Part shown: one piece after another, positions 1 through 6,063 of the stretch | Layout of the letters: each line of letters starts with the position of its first letter | How positions within the stretch are numbered: position 1 is the stretch's first letter | Assembly: GCA_900768785.1 (NCBI GenBank) | Contig: CAAGEG010000102.1 | Location: 1-8,576 of the forward strand | From: an uncultured Prevotella sp. | GTDB lineage: Bacteria > Bacteroidota > Bacteroidia > Bacteroidales > Bacteroidaceae | DNA length: 8,576 nt | Reading direction: 5' to 3' | The notes under the pieces: model-generated | What the model was told of the DNA's origin: nothing | What the model saw: the letters and a program-made list of their open reading frames with translations, nothing else | The model's database searches: none | Made by a program: the position numbers and the translations under genes

Positions 1-56
1 GTTAATGAACATGAAGATTATTAGATAAAAGTTACAAACATGCGGTTATCAATCCA

Positions 57-170
57 TAAACATATAGTTTACGTTGTCTAAACATATAGTTTACGATGTC
101 TAAACATATGGTTTACGATGTGTAAACACGTGGTTTATAAATGTAAACTTGTAGATTGACTATGTAAAAT
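57..170. repeat. Tandem array of ~22 bp units containing TAAAC-N5-GTTTA inverted repeats
   Basis: TAAA starts recur at 57, 79, 101, 123, 144 and 165, giving periods of 22, 22, 22, 21 and 21 bp. The first unit is TAAACATATAGTTTACGTTG followed by TC. Units 1 to 4 each hold the inverted repeat TAAAC-N5-GTTTA, with GTTTA arms at 67, 89, 111 and 133. Units 1 and 2 differ at a single base, unit 3 has two further changes, unit 4 changes its centre to CACGTG, and units 5 and 6 are decayed. A period near two helical turns would place every dyad on the same DNA face, which suits a dimeric regulator or an iteron-binding protein, but that is inference. The array ends about 170 bp upstream of the promoter of the first gene, and it may instead serve a gene left of the window. 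Confidence 0.85.
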
Positions 171-342
171 ACGCATTTTGTGAGCGCCGGAAGACTTTAT
201 ATAGTCGGCAATCGGCAGGTTATATAGTTGCTTTAATGCGATTATAATTAGCAAGAATCTATTTCGGGTAAGGTCGTCTTTATGACAAGAAGAGAAAACA
301 ATAAAAAACTTGCGTTACAAAACTGAAAATAATTGCACAAAA
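171..342. other. Non-coding leader region with small dyad and direct repeat
   Basis: No plausible gene is visible between the repeat array and the promoter. Two short structures can be seen. One is a stem-loop at 186-209, with GCC/GGC outer and GACT/AGTC inner arms and a GGAA bulge on the 5' side. The other is a direct repeat of TTATATAGT at 197-205 and 220-228, 23 bp apart. TTGCT (228-232) and AGCAA (250-254) could form another weak stem. The rest is AT-rich sequence in which I recognise nothing. No T-run follows the dyad, so it does not look like an intrinsic terminator. Confidence 0.4.
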
Positions 343-375
343 TTTGCAGAATGAGCAATATTTTATCTACTTTTG
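343..375 (+). promoter_or_regulatory. Bacteroides-type promoter for the antiporter/sodium-pump operon
   Basis: TTTG at 343-346 matches the Bacteroidota -33 element. TACTTTTG at 368-375 matches the -7 consensus TAnnTTTG exactly, and the 21 bp gap between them fits the usual spacing. Transcription would start at about 380-385, leaving a very short leader of roughly 12 to 17 nt before the ATG at 397. No comparable element is seen in the gaps before the downstream plus-strand genes, which supports one promoter for the operon. Confidence 0.72.
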
Positions 376-396
376 CAGCACTAAAATTAGATTGTT

Positions 397-2082
397 ATGG
401 ATTGGCTAATTAACTTGTTTACAGCAACAGATTCAATAGCTCATATAGTTTTGTTGTATGCTATTGTTATATCACTCGGCGTTTATCTGGGCAAGATAAA
501 GGTTGGTGGTATATCGCTGGGCGTAACTTTTGTTTTGTTTTCCGGTATTGCGGCAGGGCAGATAGGCTTCACAGCACCTCCAAACGTTATTTCTTTCGTG
601 CAGGAGTTCGGGCTTATACTATTTGTGTTTATGATTGGTTTGCAAGTAGGACCCGGCTTCTTTGAGAGTTTCAAGCGTGGTGGCATCACCCTGAATGTAC
701 TTTCCACAACAATAGTTCTATTGAACATCATCGTGATGTTTGCTTGTTACTATATCTTCTTTGACACTAACGACATAAACAATCTACCAATGATGATTGG
801 AACACTCTACGGAGCTGTTACCAACACACCGGGTTTAGGTGCCGCAAACGAGGCTCTAACATCTGTTTTCAAGACCGACGTGCCACAAATAGCATCCGCT
901 TACGCCTGTGCATATCCACTTGGAGTTGTAGGTATCATCGGAGCAATGGTAGCTATTAAATATATATGCAGAATAAAGCTTGAAAAAGAGGAATATAAAC
1001 TGAAGAGAGCAGAGGAAGAAGACGACTCTGTGAAGCCTCACTTTATGACCGTAAAGGTTGAAAACTCATACCTTGAAGGTAAAACTCTCATGCAAGTACA
1101 TGATTTTCTAAACCGTGACTTTGTCTGTTCAAGAATATTGCATGAGGGACACGTAAGCATTCCTAATAGAAAAACCGTGTTTCACATTGGCGACCAGATT
1201 TTTATAGTATGTGCGGAGAACGATGCCGAAGCCATTATTGCATTCATTGGGCCTACAATAAATGTAGATTGGGAGAAGCAAGACATACCATTGGTAAGCA
1301 AGAGAATACTTGTTACCAAGTCGTCAATCAACGGAAAGACACTCGGAAAGATGCACTTCTCACGTGTTTATGGTGTCAATGTGACACGAATAACCCGTCA
1401 AGGCATGGACCTCTTTGCAAGCCCCAGCCTGCCATTACAAATAGGAGACCGAATAATGGTAGTAGGTCCGGAAGACGCAGTCAACAGAGTAGAGACCGTA
1501 ATGGGCAATTCTATAAAACGTCTTAACGCACCAAACATAGCCACAATATTTATCGGTATAATAATAGGTATATTGTTTGGCAGCATTCCAATAGCACTTC
1601 CCTATATCCCTGTGCCGCTTAAATTAGGTATTGCCGGCGGTCCGCTAATCATAGCAATACTCATTGGACGATACGGATATAAGGTTCACTTAGTAACATA
1701 TACAACCACAAGTGCCAACATGATGCTAAGAGAAATAGGTTTAGTGCTATTCCTCGCCAGCGTAGGCATAAAAGCAGGAGACGGATTCTTTGAAAACGTA
1801 ATTCAAGGCGACGGACTGAAATTTGTCTATACCGGCTTCCTCATAACCATTATACCGCTACTCATTGTAGGCATAACAGCAAGATGGAGATATCGTTTCA
1901 ACTATTTCACAATAATAGGTATGCTCGCCGGAGCTTGCACTGACCCACCGGCATTGGCTTATGCCAACTCCGTGTGCTCTAAGGAAGCACCTTCAATAGG
2001 CTATTCAACGGTGTATCCACTCACTATGTTCCTAAGAATTTTCACCGCACAACTTATTGTGCTGTTCTTCTGTGGAGTTTAA
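397..2082 (+). CDS. YidE/AspT-family putative antiporter with two RCK_C (TrkA-C) domains
   Basis: This is a 561-residue membrane protein with the internal duplication typical of the aspartate-alanine exchanger family. The N-terminal membrane half spans about 10-190, two RCK_C domains occupy about 215-285 and 298-370, and the second membrane half spans about 378-560. The halves mirror each other: EFGLILF..GLQVGPGFFE (70-90) against EIGLVLF..GIKAGDGFFE (446-466), and GAVTNTPGLGAANEA (139-153) against GACTDPPALAYAN (512-524). Characterised AspT proteins swap aspartate for alanine, and relatives exchange dicarboxylates. The substrate here cannot be read from sequence. The gene is first in an operon with sodium-pump decarboxylase subunits, so a substrate or product of that pathway, such as succinate, is a reasonable but unproven guess. 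RCK_C domains suggest gating by a small ligand. The ATG at 397 lies just after a strong promoter and no upstream start fits better. The next gene follows after 67 bp with no visible terminator. Confidence 0.88.
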   Translation: MDWLINLFTATDSIAHIVLLYAIVISLGVYLGKIKVGGISLGVTFVLFSGIAAGQIGFTAPPNVISFVQEFGLILFVFMIGLQVGPGFFESFKRGGITLNVLSTTIVLLNIIVMFACYYIFFDTNDINNLPMMIGTLYGAVTNTPGLGAANEALTSVFKTDVPQIASAYACAYPLGVVGIIGAMVAIKYICRIKLEKEEYKLKRAEEEDDSVKPHFMTVKVENSYLEGKTLMQVHDFLNRDFVCSRILHEGHVSIPNRKTVFHIGDQIFIVCAENDAEAIIAFIGPTINVDWEKQDIPLVSKRILVTKSSINGKTLGKMHFSRVYGVNVTRITRQGMDLFASPSLPLQIGDRIMVVGPEDAVNRVETVMGNSIKRLNAPNIATIFIGIIIGILFGSIPIALPYIPVPLKLGIAGGPLIIAILIGRYGYKVHLVTYTTTSANMMLREIGLVLFLASVGIKAGDGFFENVIQGDGLKFVYTGFLITIIPLLIVGITARWRYRFNYFTIIGMLAGACTDPPALAYANSVCSKEAPSIGYSTVYPLTMFLRIFTAQLIVLFFCGV

Positions 2083-2149
2083 CACTTACTAAAAACAAAA
2101 CATAATAACATTAAACAACGATAAAAAAATATCAAACATTATAACCTAT

Positions 2150-3097
2150 ATGAAAAAAGCATTGTTATTGCTGACATTTGTGTCTGTTGCCACCACCCTT
2201 GCCCTTGCACAAGGTGCAAGAAACATAAAAATTAATGAGGTGTTGACAAACAATACAGCAAGCATACAAGACGAATTCGGAGACAAACATGCATGGATAG
2301 AACTTGCAAACACTTCGTATTCAACTTACAACGTGCGCGGAATGTATATTACAACAGACCGCCGAGTGTTGAATAAAAACCTCACCGTCCCACAACGCAT
2401 CAAGATGATGAGTTGTATTCCTAATGGTGACCAACGCACACAGATGTCTGCACGACAGCATCTCCTTTTCTTTTTAGATAGCAACCCATCAAAAGGAACA
2501 CTGCATCTAACAGCAGAATGTCAAGGGGAAGAACCACTTTGGATTGCTCTCTACGACGGTAACGCTATTGATATTATTGACTCTGTGACCGTTCCCGTGT
2601 TGGCTGACAACCAATCATACGCAAGAGCTAAAGACGGAGCACAAACATGGCAGGTAAAAACAGACGACTGTGTAACTCCCGGCATAACAAATTTCATACA
2701 AGCAAACGAGACAAAGATAGCCAAACTTAAAAGAGACGACCCTCACGGCATTGGTATAACCGTGTTGTCTATGGGAATAGTCTTCTTCTGTCTCGCCCTA
2801 CTCTATGTTTTCTTCCGCATTCTCGGAATGTTTATGGCACATAAACAAGCTCTCAAAAAAGCCGGGAAAATACAACCAATAAAGGTTGCCGTAAAGACAG
2901 GAGAGAAATTAGCCGAGACCGGACACAAAACAAAGGTCTTGCTAAAAGACGGACTACATTCGGGAGGTATAGACAAAGAAATCTACATAGCAGTAATTGC
3001 TATGGCTCTTAAACAATATGAAGACGATGTTCACGACATAGAAAGCAACATAATCACAATTAAACCGCACCAAACATATTGGAATGCACAAGTCTGA
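2150..3097 (+). CDS. Sodium-pump decarboxylase gamma subunit (OadG-like) with N-terminal lamin-tail-like domain
   Basis: The 315-residue protein begins with a signal peptide (MKKALLLLTFVSVATTLALA, 1-20). A region at about 25-183 resembles a lamin-tail domain, with KINEVLTNN (27-35), D41-x2-G44, WIELAN (49-54) and a later G64. One membrane segment follows at about 201-228, then a basic cytoplasmic stretch, then a C-terminal motif at about 276-315 (IDKEIYIAVIAMAL, then YWNAQ). The membrane segment and tail match OadG-family gamma subunits, which anchor and help assemble the decarboxylase. Classical gamma subunits are only about 80-90 residues, so most of this protein is a periplasmic addition. 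From memory, this architecture recurs in Bacteroidales. Position supports the call, since the biotin carrier and beta subunit follow directly. The role of the periplasmic domain is unknown to me. It could contact the beta subunit or the cell envelope. There is no Shine-Dalgarno before the ATG, as is common in this phylum. Confidence 0.8.
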   Translation: MKKALLLLTFVSVATTLALAQGARNIKINEVLTNNTASIQDEFGDKHAWIELANTSYSTYNVRGMYITTDRRVLNKNLTVPQRIKMMSCIPNGDQRTQMSARQHLLFFLDSNPSKGTLHLTAECQGEEPLWIALYDGNAIDIIDSVTVPVLADNQSYARAKDGAQTWQVKTDDCVTPGITNFIQANETKIAKLKRDDPHGIGITVLSMGIVFFCLALLYVFFRILGMFMAHKQALKKAGKIQPIKVAVKTGEKLAETGHKTKVLLKDGLHSGGIDKEIYIAVIAMALKQYEDDVHDIESNIITIKPHQTYWNAQV

Positions 3098-3162
3098 AAA
3101 CCTTAATAAACAACAAGAAATAAATAAGGCGACAAAGCCATAACATATAAACAACATTAGCT

Positions 3163-3621
3163 ATGAACAAATATCAATATAAAGTACAAGGAGTTGACTA
3201 CGACGTAGAAATAATGGAAGTAGAAGGCAATATTGCCAAAGTAAATGTAAACGGCATACCTTTTGAGGTTGAAATGAAACGTCCTATCAACCCGGCAACT
3301 GTTGCACAAAGACCCAAATCGGCAACTCCGGTTGTAACTCCCGCTCCGGCACCTGCTCCGGCAAGCGCTCCACAAAAGCAAACACAGCCCAAAGCAGCCA
3401 TAGGAGCAGGAAAGAAAATTACAGCTCCACTGCCCGGAACCATTACTGACGTAAAAGTAAAAGTTGGAGATACTGTAAAAAATGGCGACACCGTATTGAT
3501 TCTTGAAGCCATGAAAATGCAAAACAACATTGAAGCTGAATGTGACGGCACAATAACATCAATCGTAGTATCTAAAGGAGATACGGTTATGGAAGGCGAC
3601 GCATTAATTACAATAGGATAA
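3163..3621 (+). CDS. Biotin carrier subunit of the sodium-translocating decarboxylase
   Basis: The 152-residue biotin carrier has the biotinylation motif EAMKMQ at 115-120. Lys118 is the acceptor and lies 34 residues from the C-terminus, the usual spacing. The biotinyl domain spans about 84-152, opening with ITAPLPGTI and showing GDTV repeats around the two hammerhead halves. A Pro/Ala linker (about 55-70, VVTPAPAPAPASAP) separates it from an N-terminal region (1-40) like that of other decarboxylase gamma/C-type carrier chains. It would carry carboxyl-biotin from the carboxyltransferase active site to the membrane beta subunit, where decarboxylation drives sodium export. The gene sits between gamma and beta, 65 bp after the former and 11 bp before the latter. 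The equivalent in methylmalonyl-CoA decarboxylase is MmdC. Methylmalonyl-CoA or oxaloacetate specificity is set by the alpha subunit, which is absent here, so I leave the symbol blank. Confidence 0.93.
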   Translation: MNKYQYKVQGVDYDVEIMEVEGNIAKVNVNGIPFEVEMKRPINPATVAQRPKSATPVVTPAPAPAPASAPQKQTQPKAAIGAGKKITAPLPGTITDVKVKVGDTVKNGDTVLILEAMKMQNNIEAECDGTITSIVVSKGDTVMEGDALITIG

Positions 3622-3632
3622 AAGATATAGAT

Positions 3633-4790
3633 ATGGATTTCATAGACTTCATACAAAGCAATTTTACTGACTTCTTGTCATACACAGGCTATGCCAATGC
3701 ACAAATAGGAAACATAATAATGATATTGGCAGGTATATTTTTTATATGGCTTGCCATAAAAAAGAACTTCGAACCTTTGCTTCTCGTACCAATAGGTCTC
3801 GGTATTATTCTTGGTAACATTCCTTTTAAAGCCGATGCAGGTCTTGAAATAGGACTCTACGAAGACAACTCCGTGCTCAACATATTCTATCAAGGCGTAC
3901 GTCAAGGTTGGTATCCGCCATTGGTTTTTTTAGGCATTGGGGCCATGACAGACTTCTCTGCGCTGATAAGTAATCCAAAACTCATTCTTATAGGTGCGTC
4001 GGCACAATTCGGTATCTTTGCAGCTTACATGCTTGCTTTAGCTCTCGGATTTGAGCCAAACCAAGCTGCAGGTATAGCAATAATAGGTGGTGCAGACGGT
4101 CCGACAGCAATATTCCTGTCTTCAAAACTATGCACCAATCTTATGGGAGCCATAGCTGTATGTGCATATTCATATATGGCACTTGTGCCGGTAATACAAC
4201 CGCCACTCATGCGTTTGCTCACTACAAAAAAAGAACGCCTCATTCACATGAAGCCGGCACGTTATGTAAGCCAAACAGAACGCATTTTATTCCCTATAAT
4301 AGGCTTATTGCTTACTACATTCATAGTGCCCTCCGGACTTCCTCTGCTCGGTATGCTCTTCTTTGGCAATCTTTTGAAAGAGTCGGGTAAGACAACACGA
4401 TTGGCAAAGACGGCTGGTAGCGCTTTAAATGATATAGTTGTAATATTGTTGGGATTGACTGTAGGATGCTCTACACAAGCAAGCGAATTCCTAACGATGA
4501 AGACTATATACATCTTTATAATAGGTGCGGGAGCCTTTGTTGTAGCTTCAGCATCAGGAGTAATATTTGTCAAGATAATGAATTTGTTCTTGCCAAAGAG
4601 CAAAAAAATTAATCCGCTTATAGGAAATGCCGGAGTAAGTGCTGTACCGATGAGCGCACGCATATCAAACAATCTCGGTTTGGAATACGATCGTCATAAT
4701 TTCCTACTCATGCACGCTATGGGCCCTAACGTAGCAGGCGTTATTGGCTCTGCCGTTGCAGCAGGTGCACTTCTCGGATTTCTTTCATAG
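3633..4790 (+). CDS. Sodium-translocating decarboxylase beta subunit (OadB/MmdB family)
   Basis: The 385-residue polytopic membrane protein is the usual length for this family without an N-terminal extension. It decarboxylates carboxybiotin and couples this to sodium export. The family signature GGADGPTAIFLSSKL occupies 152-166. By matching spacing to Klebsiella OadB, Asp155 corresponds to D203, Tyr181 to Y229, Asn327 to N373, Gly331 to G377, Ser336 to S382 and Arg343 to R389. All the residues reported as important for sodium and proton movement are therefore present, so the pump core looks intact. A second signature, NPLIGNAGVSAVPMSAR, lies at 327-343. The gene starts 11 bp after the biotin carrier stop and ends 14 bp before the regulator ATG. 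It could belong to a methylmalonyl-CoA, oxaloacetate or glutaconyl-CoA type pump. Methylmalonyl-CoA is favoured by the propionate metabolism of Bacteroidales (established for the group, not visible here). Confidence 0.95.
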   Translation: MDFIDFIQSNFTDFLSYTGYANAQIGNIIMILAGIFFIWLAIKKNFEPLLLVPIGLGIILGNIPFKADAGLEIGLYEDNSVLNIFYQGVRQGWYPPLVFLGIGAMTDFSALISNPKLILIGASAQFGIFAAYMLALALGFEPNQAAGIAIIGGADGPTAIFLSSKLCTNLMGAIAVCAYSYMALVPVIQPPLMRLLTTKKERLIHMKPARYVSQTERILFPIIGLLLTTFIVPSGLPLLGMLFFGNLLKESGKTTRLAKTAGSALNDIVVILLGLTVGCSTQASEFLTMKTIYIFIIGAGAFVVASASGVIFVKIMNLFLPKSKKINPLIGNAGVSAVPMSARISNNLGLEYDRHNFLLMHAMGPNVAGVIGSAVAAGALLGFLS

Positions 4791-4804
4791 AAACAACAAT
4801 AACC

Positions 4805-5437
4805 ATGTCAAGAACATATAACAACGATAAAGACCTCACTCCGAATATATTATCAGGGGTGAGGCCATTAATCGCAATTATTGACAACAACACACTTTCG
4901 GCAATAGGGCTCAAAAGTTTATTGACTAATGTCATGCCGATAATGGATATTGATATCTACAATAGTGTTGACGAAATAAATGATACGAGCCGATATTTCC
5001 ACTTTTTCGCTGCTGTAAGTATCGTTCTTGACAACAGAAAGTTTTTTCTTGACAACAAGCGCAAGACTATTGTGCTTACCACAGCATCAGATCCCAACTC
5101 CCAACTAAGCGGTTTCCATTGTCTATGTACCGGACAAACAGAACATAATTTAGTAAAATCTCTGCTCTCTATGGTACAAAGAGCACATGCCAATGGGCAT
5201 AATCTGCCACAAACAAACCATAATAGTGAGAAGTTACTATCTGACAGAGAAATTGAAGTATTGTCACTTATCGTTCAAGGATACATAAATAAGGAAATTG
5301 CAGATAAGCTTAACATAAGTTTATCTACTGTTATAACTCATCGCCGCAATATAATGGAGAAATTAAACGCCAAAAGCGTCTCAGCCTTAACAATATATGC
5401 GGTAATGCAGGGTTTTGTAGATATCACAAATATATAA
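4805..5437 (+). CDS. LuxR/NarL-type transcriptional regulator with degenerate receiver domain
   Basis: The 210-residue protein has a C-terminal LuxR-type helix-turn-helix at about 145-205 (LSDREIEVLSLIVQGYINKE, then IADKLNISLSTVITHR and MEKLNAKS), with the recognition helix around 173-182. The N-terminal part (about 20-130) resembles a receiver fold: LIAIID at 22-27 would be strand 1 and TIVLTTA at 88-94 strand 4. The acidic pair is reduced to Asp27-Asn28. Where the phosphorylated Asp is expected (around FFAAVS, 67-72) there is none, so phosphorylation control is unlikely. The gene follows the beta subunit by 14 bp and is probably in the same operon, which suggests but does not show that it controls the operon or senses its metabolic state. 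The ATG at 4805 gives the full length. A GTG at 4859 (Val19) is an alternative start that begins right at the first receiver strand and sits inside a strong hairpin. The stop codon is one base from that of the convergent gene. Confidence 0.85.
   Translation: MSRTYNNDKDLTPNILSGVRPLIAIIDNNTLSAIGLKSLLTNVMPIMDIDIYNSVDEINDTSRYFHFFAAVSIVLDNRKFFLDNKRKTIVLTTASDPNSQLSGFHCLCTGQTEHNLVKSLLSMVQRAHANGHNLPQTNHNSEKLLSDREIEVLSLIVQGYINKEIADKLNISLSTVITHRRNIMEKLNAKSVSALTIYAVMQGFVDITNI
4834..4864 (+). promoter_or_regulatory. Nine-base-pair hairpin at the start of the LuxR-type gene
   Basis: CCTCACTCC (4834-4842) can pair with GGGGTGAGG (4856-4864) over nine base pairs, with one T-G wobble and a 13 nt AT-rich loop. 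It is GC-rich in an AT-rich window. It begins 30 nt into the annotated reading frame, and its right arm contains the alternative GTG start at 4859. No T-run follows, so it is not a standard intrinsic terminator. It could slow translation, stabilise or mark a processing site between pump and regulator messages, or act as an operator. It could also be coincidental coding sequence. The pairing is seen directly and the role is inference. Confidence 0.45.
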
Positions 5438-5438
5438 A

Positions 5439-6059
5439 TTATTTTCTTGTCTTTATCGCATAGGTCAAGACACAATTTTCCAAAACAAAATATGGCAGAC
5501 ACACCGACTCCATGCGACGAAGATTTTCCGCCACAACCTCTCCTTCATTATCTTTATAATGAATATGGTTAATTCGCATCTCTTCAAAAGACAAATCATC
5601 CTCTGAATAGAGTTTGTAAAGAGTTTCCTTTACGCACCAATGTAAAAGATATTCAATTATTTCGTTTGCTTTTTCATCTGAACGCATGAAACGATCTGCC
5701 ACACGCACTACCCTATTGCTAATGTGTTCTACATCTACTGATACTTCAAATATATTGGAAACAATTACGGCAACAATATTGGATGTATGACTTATGCTGA
5801 TAAAGTAGCCGTTGGAAAGCAAAGGACGACCTGATTTATCATGATTTAACACAACATCTCTACTGAAAAGACAGTCTATCAACAATCTAACAACAATAAT
5901 CTCTGCCCTTCGATGAGCCGACTTGTTATTTAAAAAAACTTGTTCGCTAAAATCTTTCCCTACATCATATCTTTCAAGCAACTCTTCTGCTGTCTCTTCA
6001 AGATGCCATAACGCAAGCCTAACATCAGGCAACGAATCTTTGATACATAAGAGAGGCAT
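5439..6059 (-). CDS. 4'-phosphopantetheinyl transferase superfamily protein
   Basis: The 206-residue protein would transfer 4'-phosphopantetheine from coenzyme A to a conserved serine of acyl or peptidyl carrier proteins. The Sfp-type motifs are visible. GRPLL (77-81) and FISISHTS (86-93) form the CoA-binding region. VSVDVE (106-111) is the magnesium motif with Asp109 and Glu111, although the usual Gly before the Asp pair is Ser107. WCVKETLYKLY (141-151) holds Glu145 and the catalytic lysines 144 and 149. The catalytic set is complete, so it is probably active. The carrier-protein target cannot be told from the sequence. The start ATG lies 4 nt after the gldE stop, so it is the last gene of the minus-strand operon. 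From memory, a PPTase next to gldE recurs in Bacteroidales. It ends one base from the convergent regulator gene, with no terminator visible for either. Confidence 0.88.
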   Translation of the reverse strand: MPLLCIKDSLPDVRLALWHLEETAEELLERYDVGKDFSEQVFLNNKSAHRRAEIIVVRLLIDCLFSRDVVLNHDKSGRPLLSNGYFISISHTSNIVAVIVSNIFEVSVDVEHISNRVVRVADRFMRSDEKANEIIEYLLHWCVKETLYKLYSEDDLSFEEMRINHIHYKDNEGEVVAENLRRMESVCLPYFVLENCVLTYAIKTRK

Positions 6060-6063
6060 AATA

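Noticed and set aside
57..170. CRISPR array
   Set aside because: The units are contiguous with no unique spacers of 30 bp or more, they are themselves dyads, and no cas genes are present.
186..209. Terminator of a gene left of the window
   Set aside because: The stem has only short arms with a bulge and no T-run after it on either strand.
1209..1526. 105-residue frame inside the antiporter gene
   Set aside because: It overlaps the RCK_C coding region in another frame, and its composition and content match no protein pattern.
3157..3656. Long reading frames opposite the biotin carrier gene
   Set aside because: They are shadows of a clearly real gene with a biotin motif. Their Cys/Ser-rich or Ala/Gly-rich compositions come from the Pro/Ala linker and A-rich codons.
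4834..4864. Intrinsic terminator between the pump and regulator genes
   Set aside because: The hairpin is strong, but no T-run follows and it lies inside the regulator reading frame.
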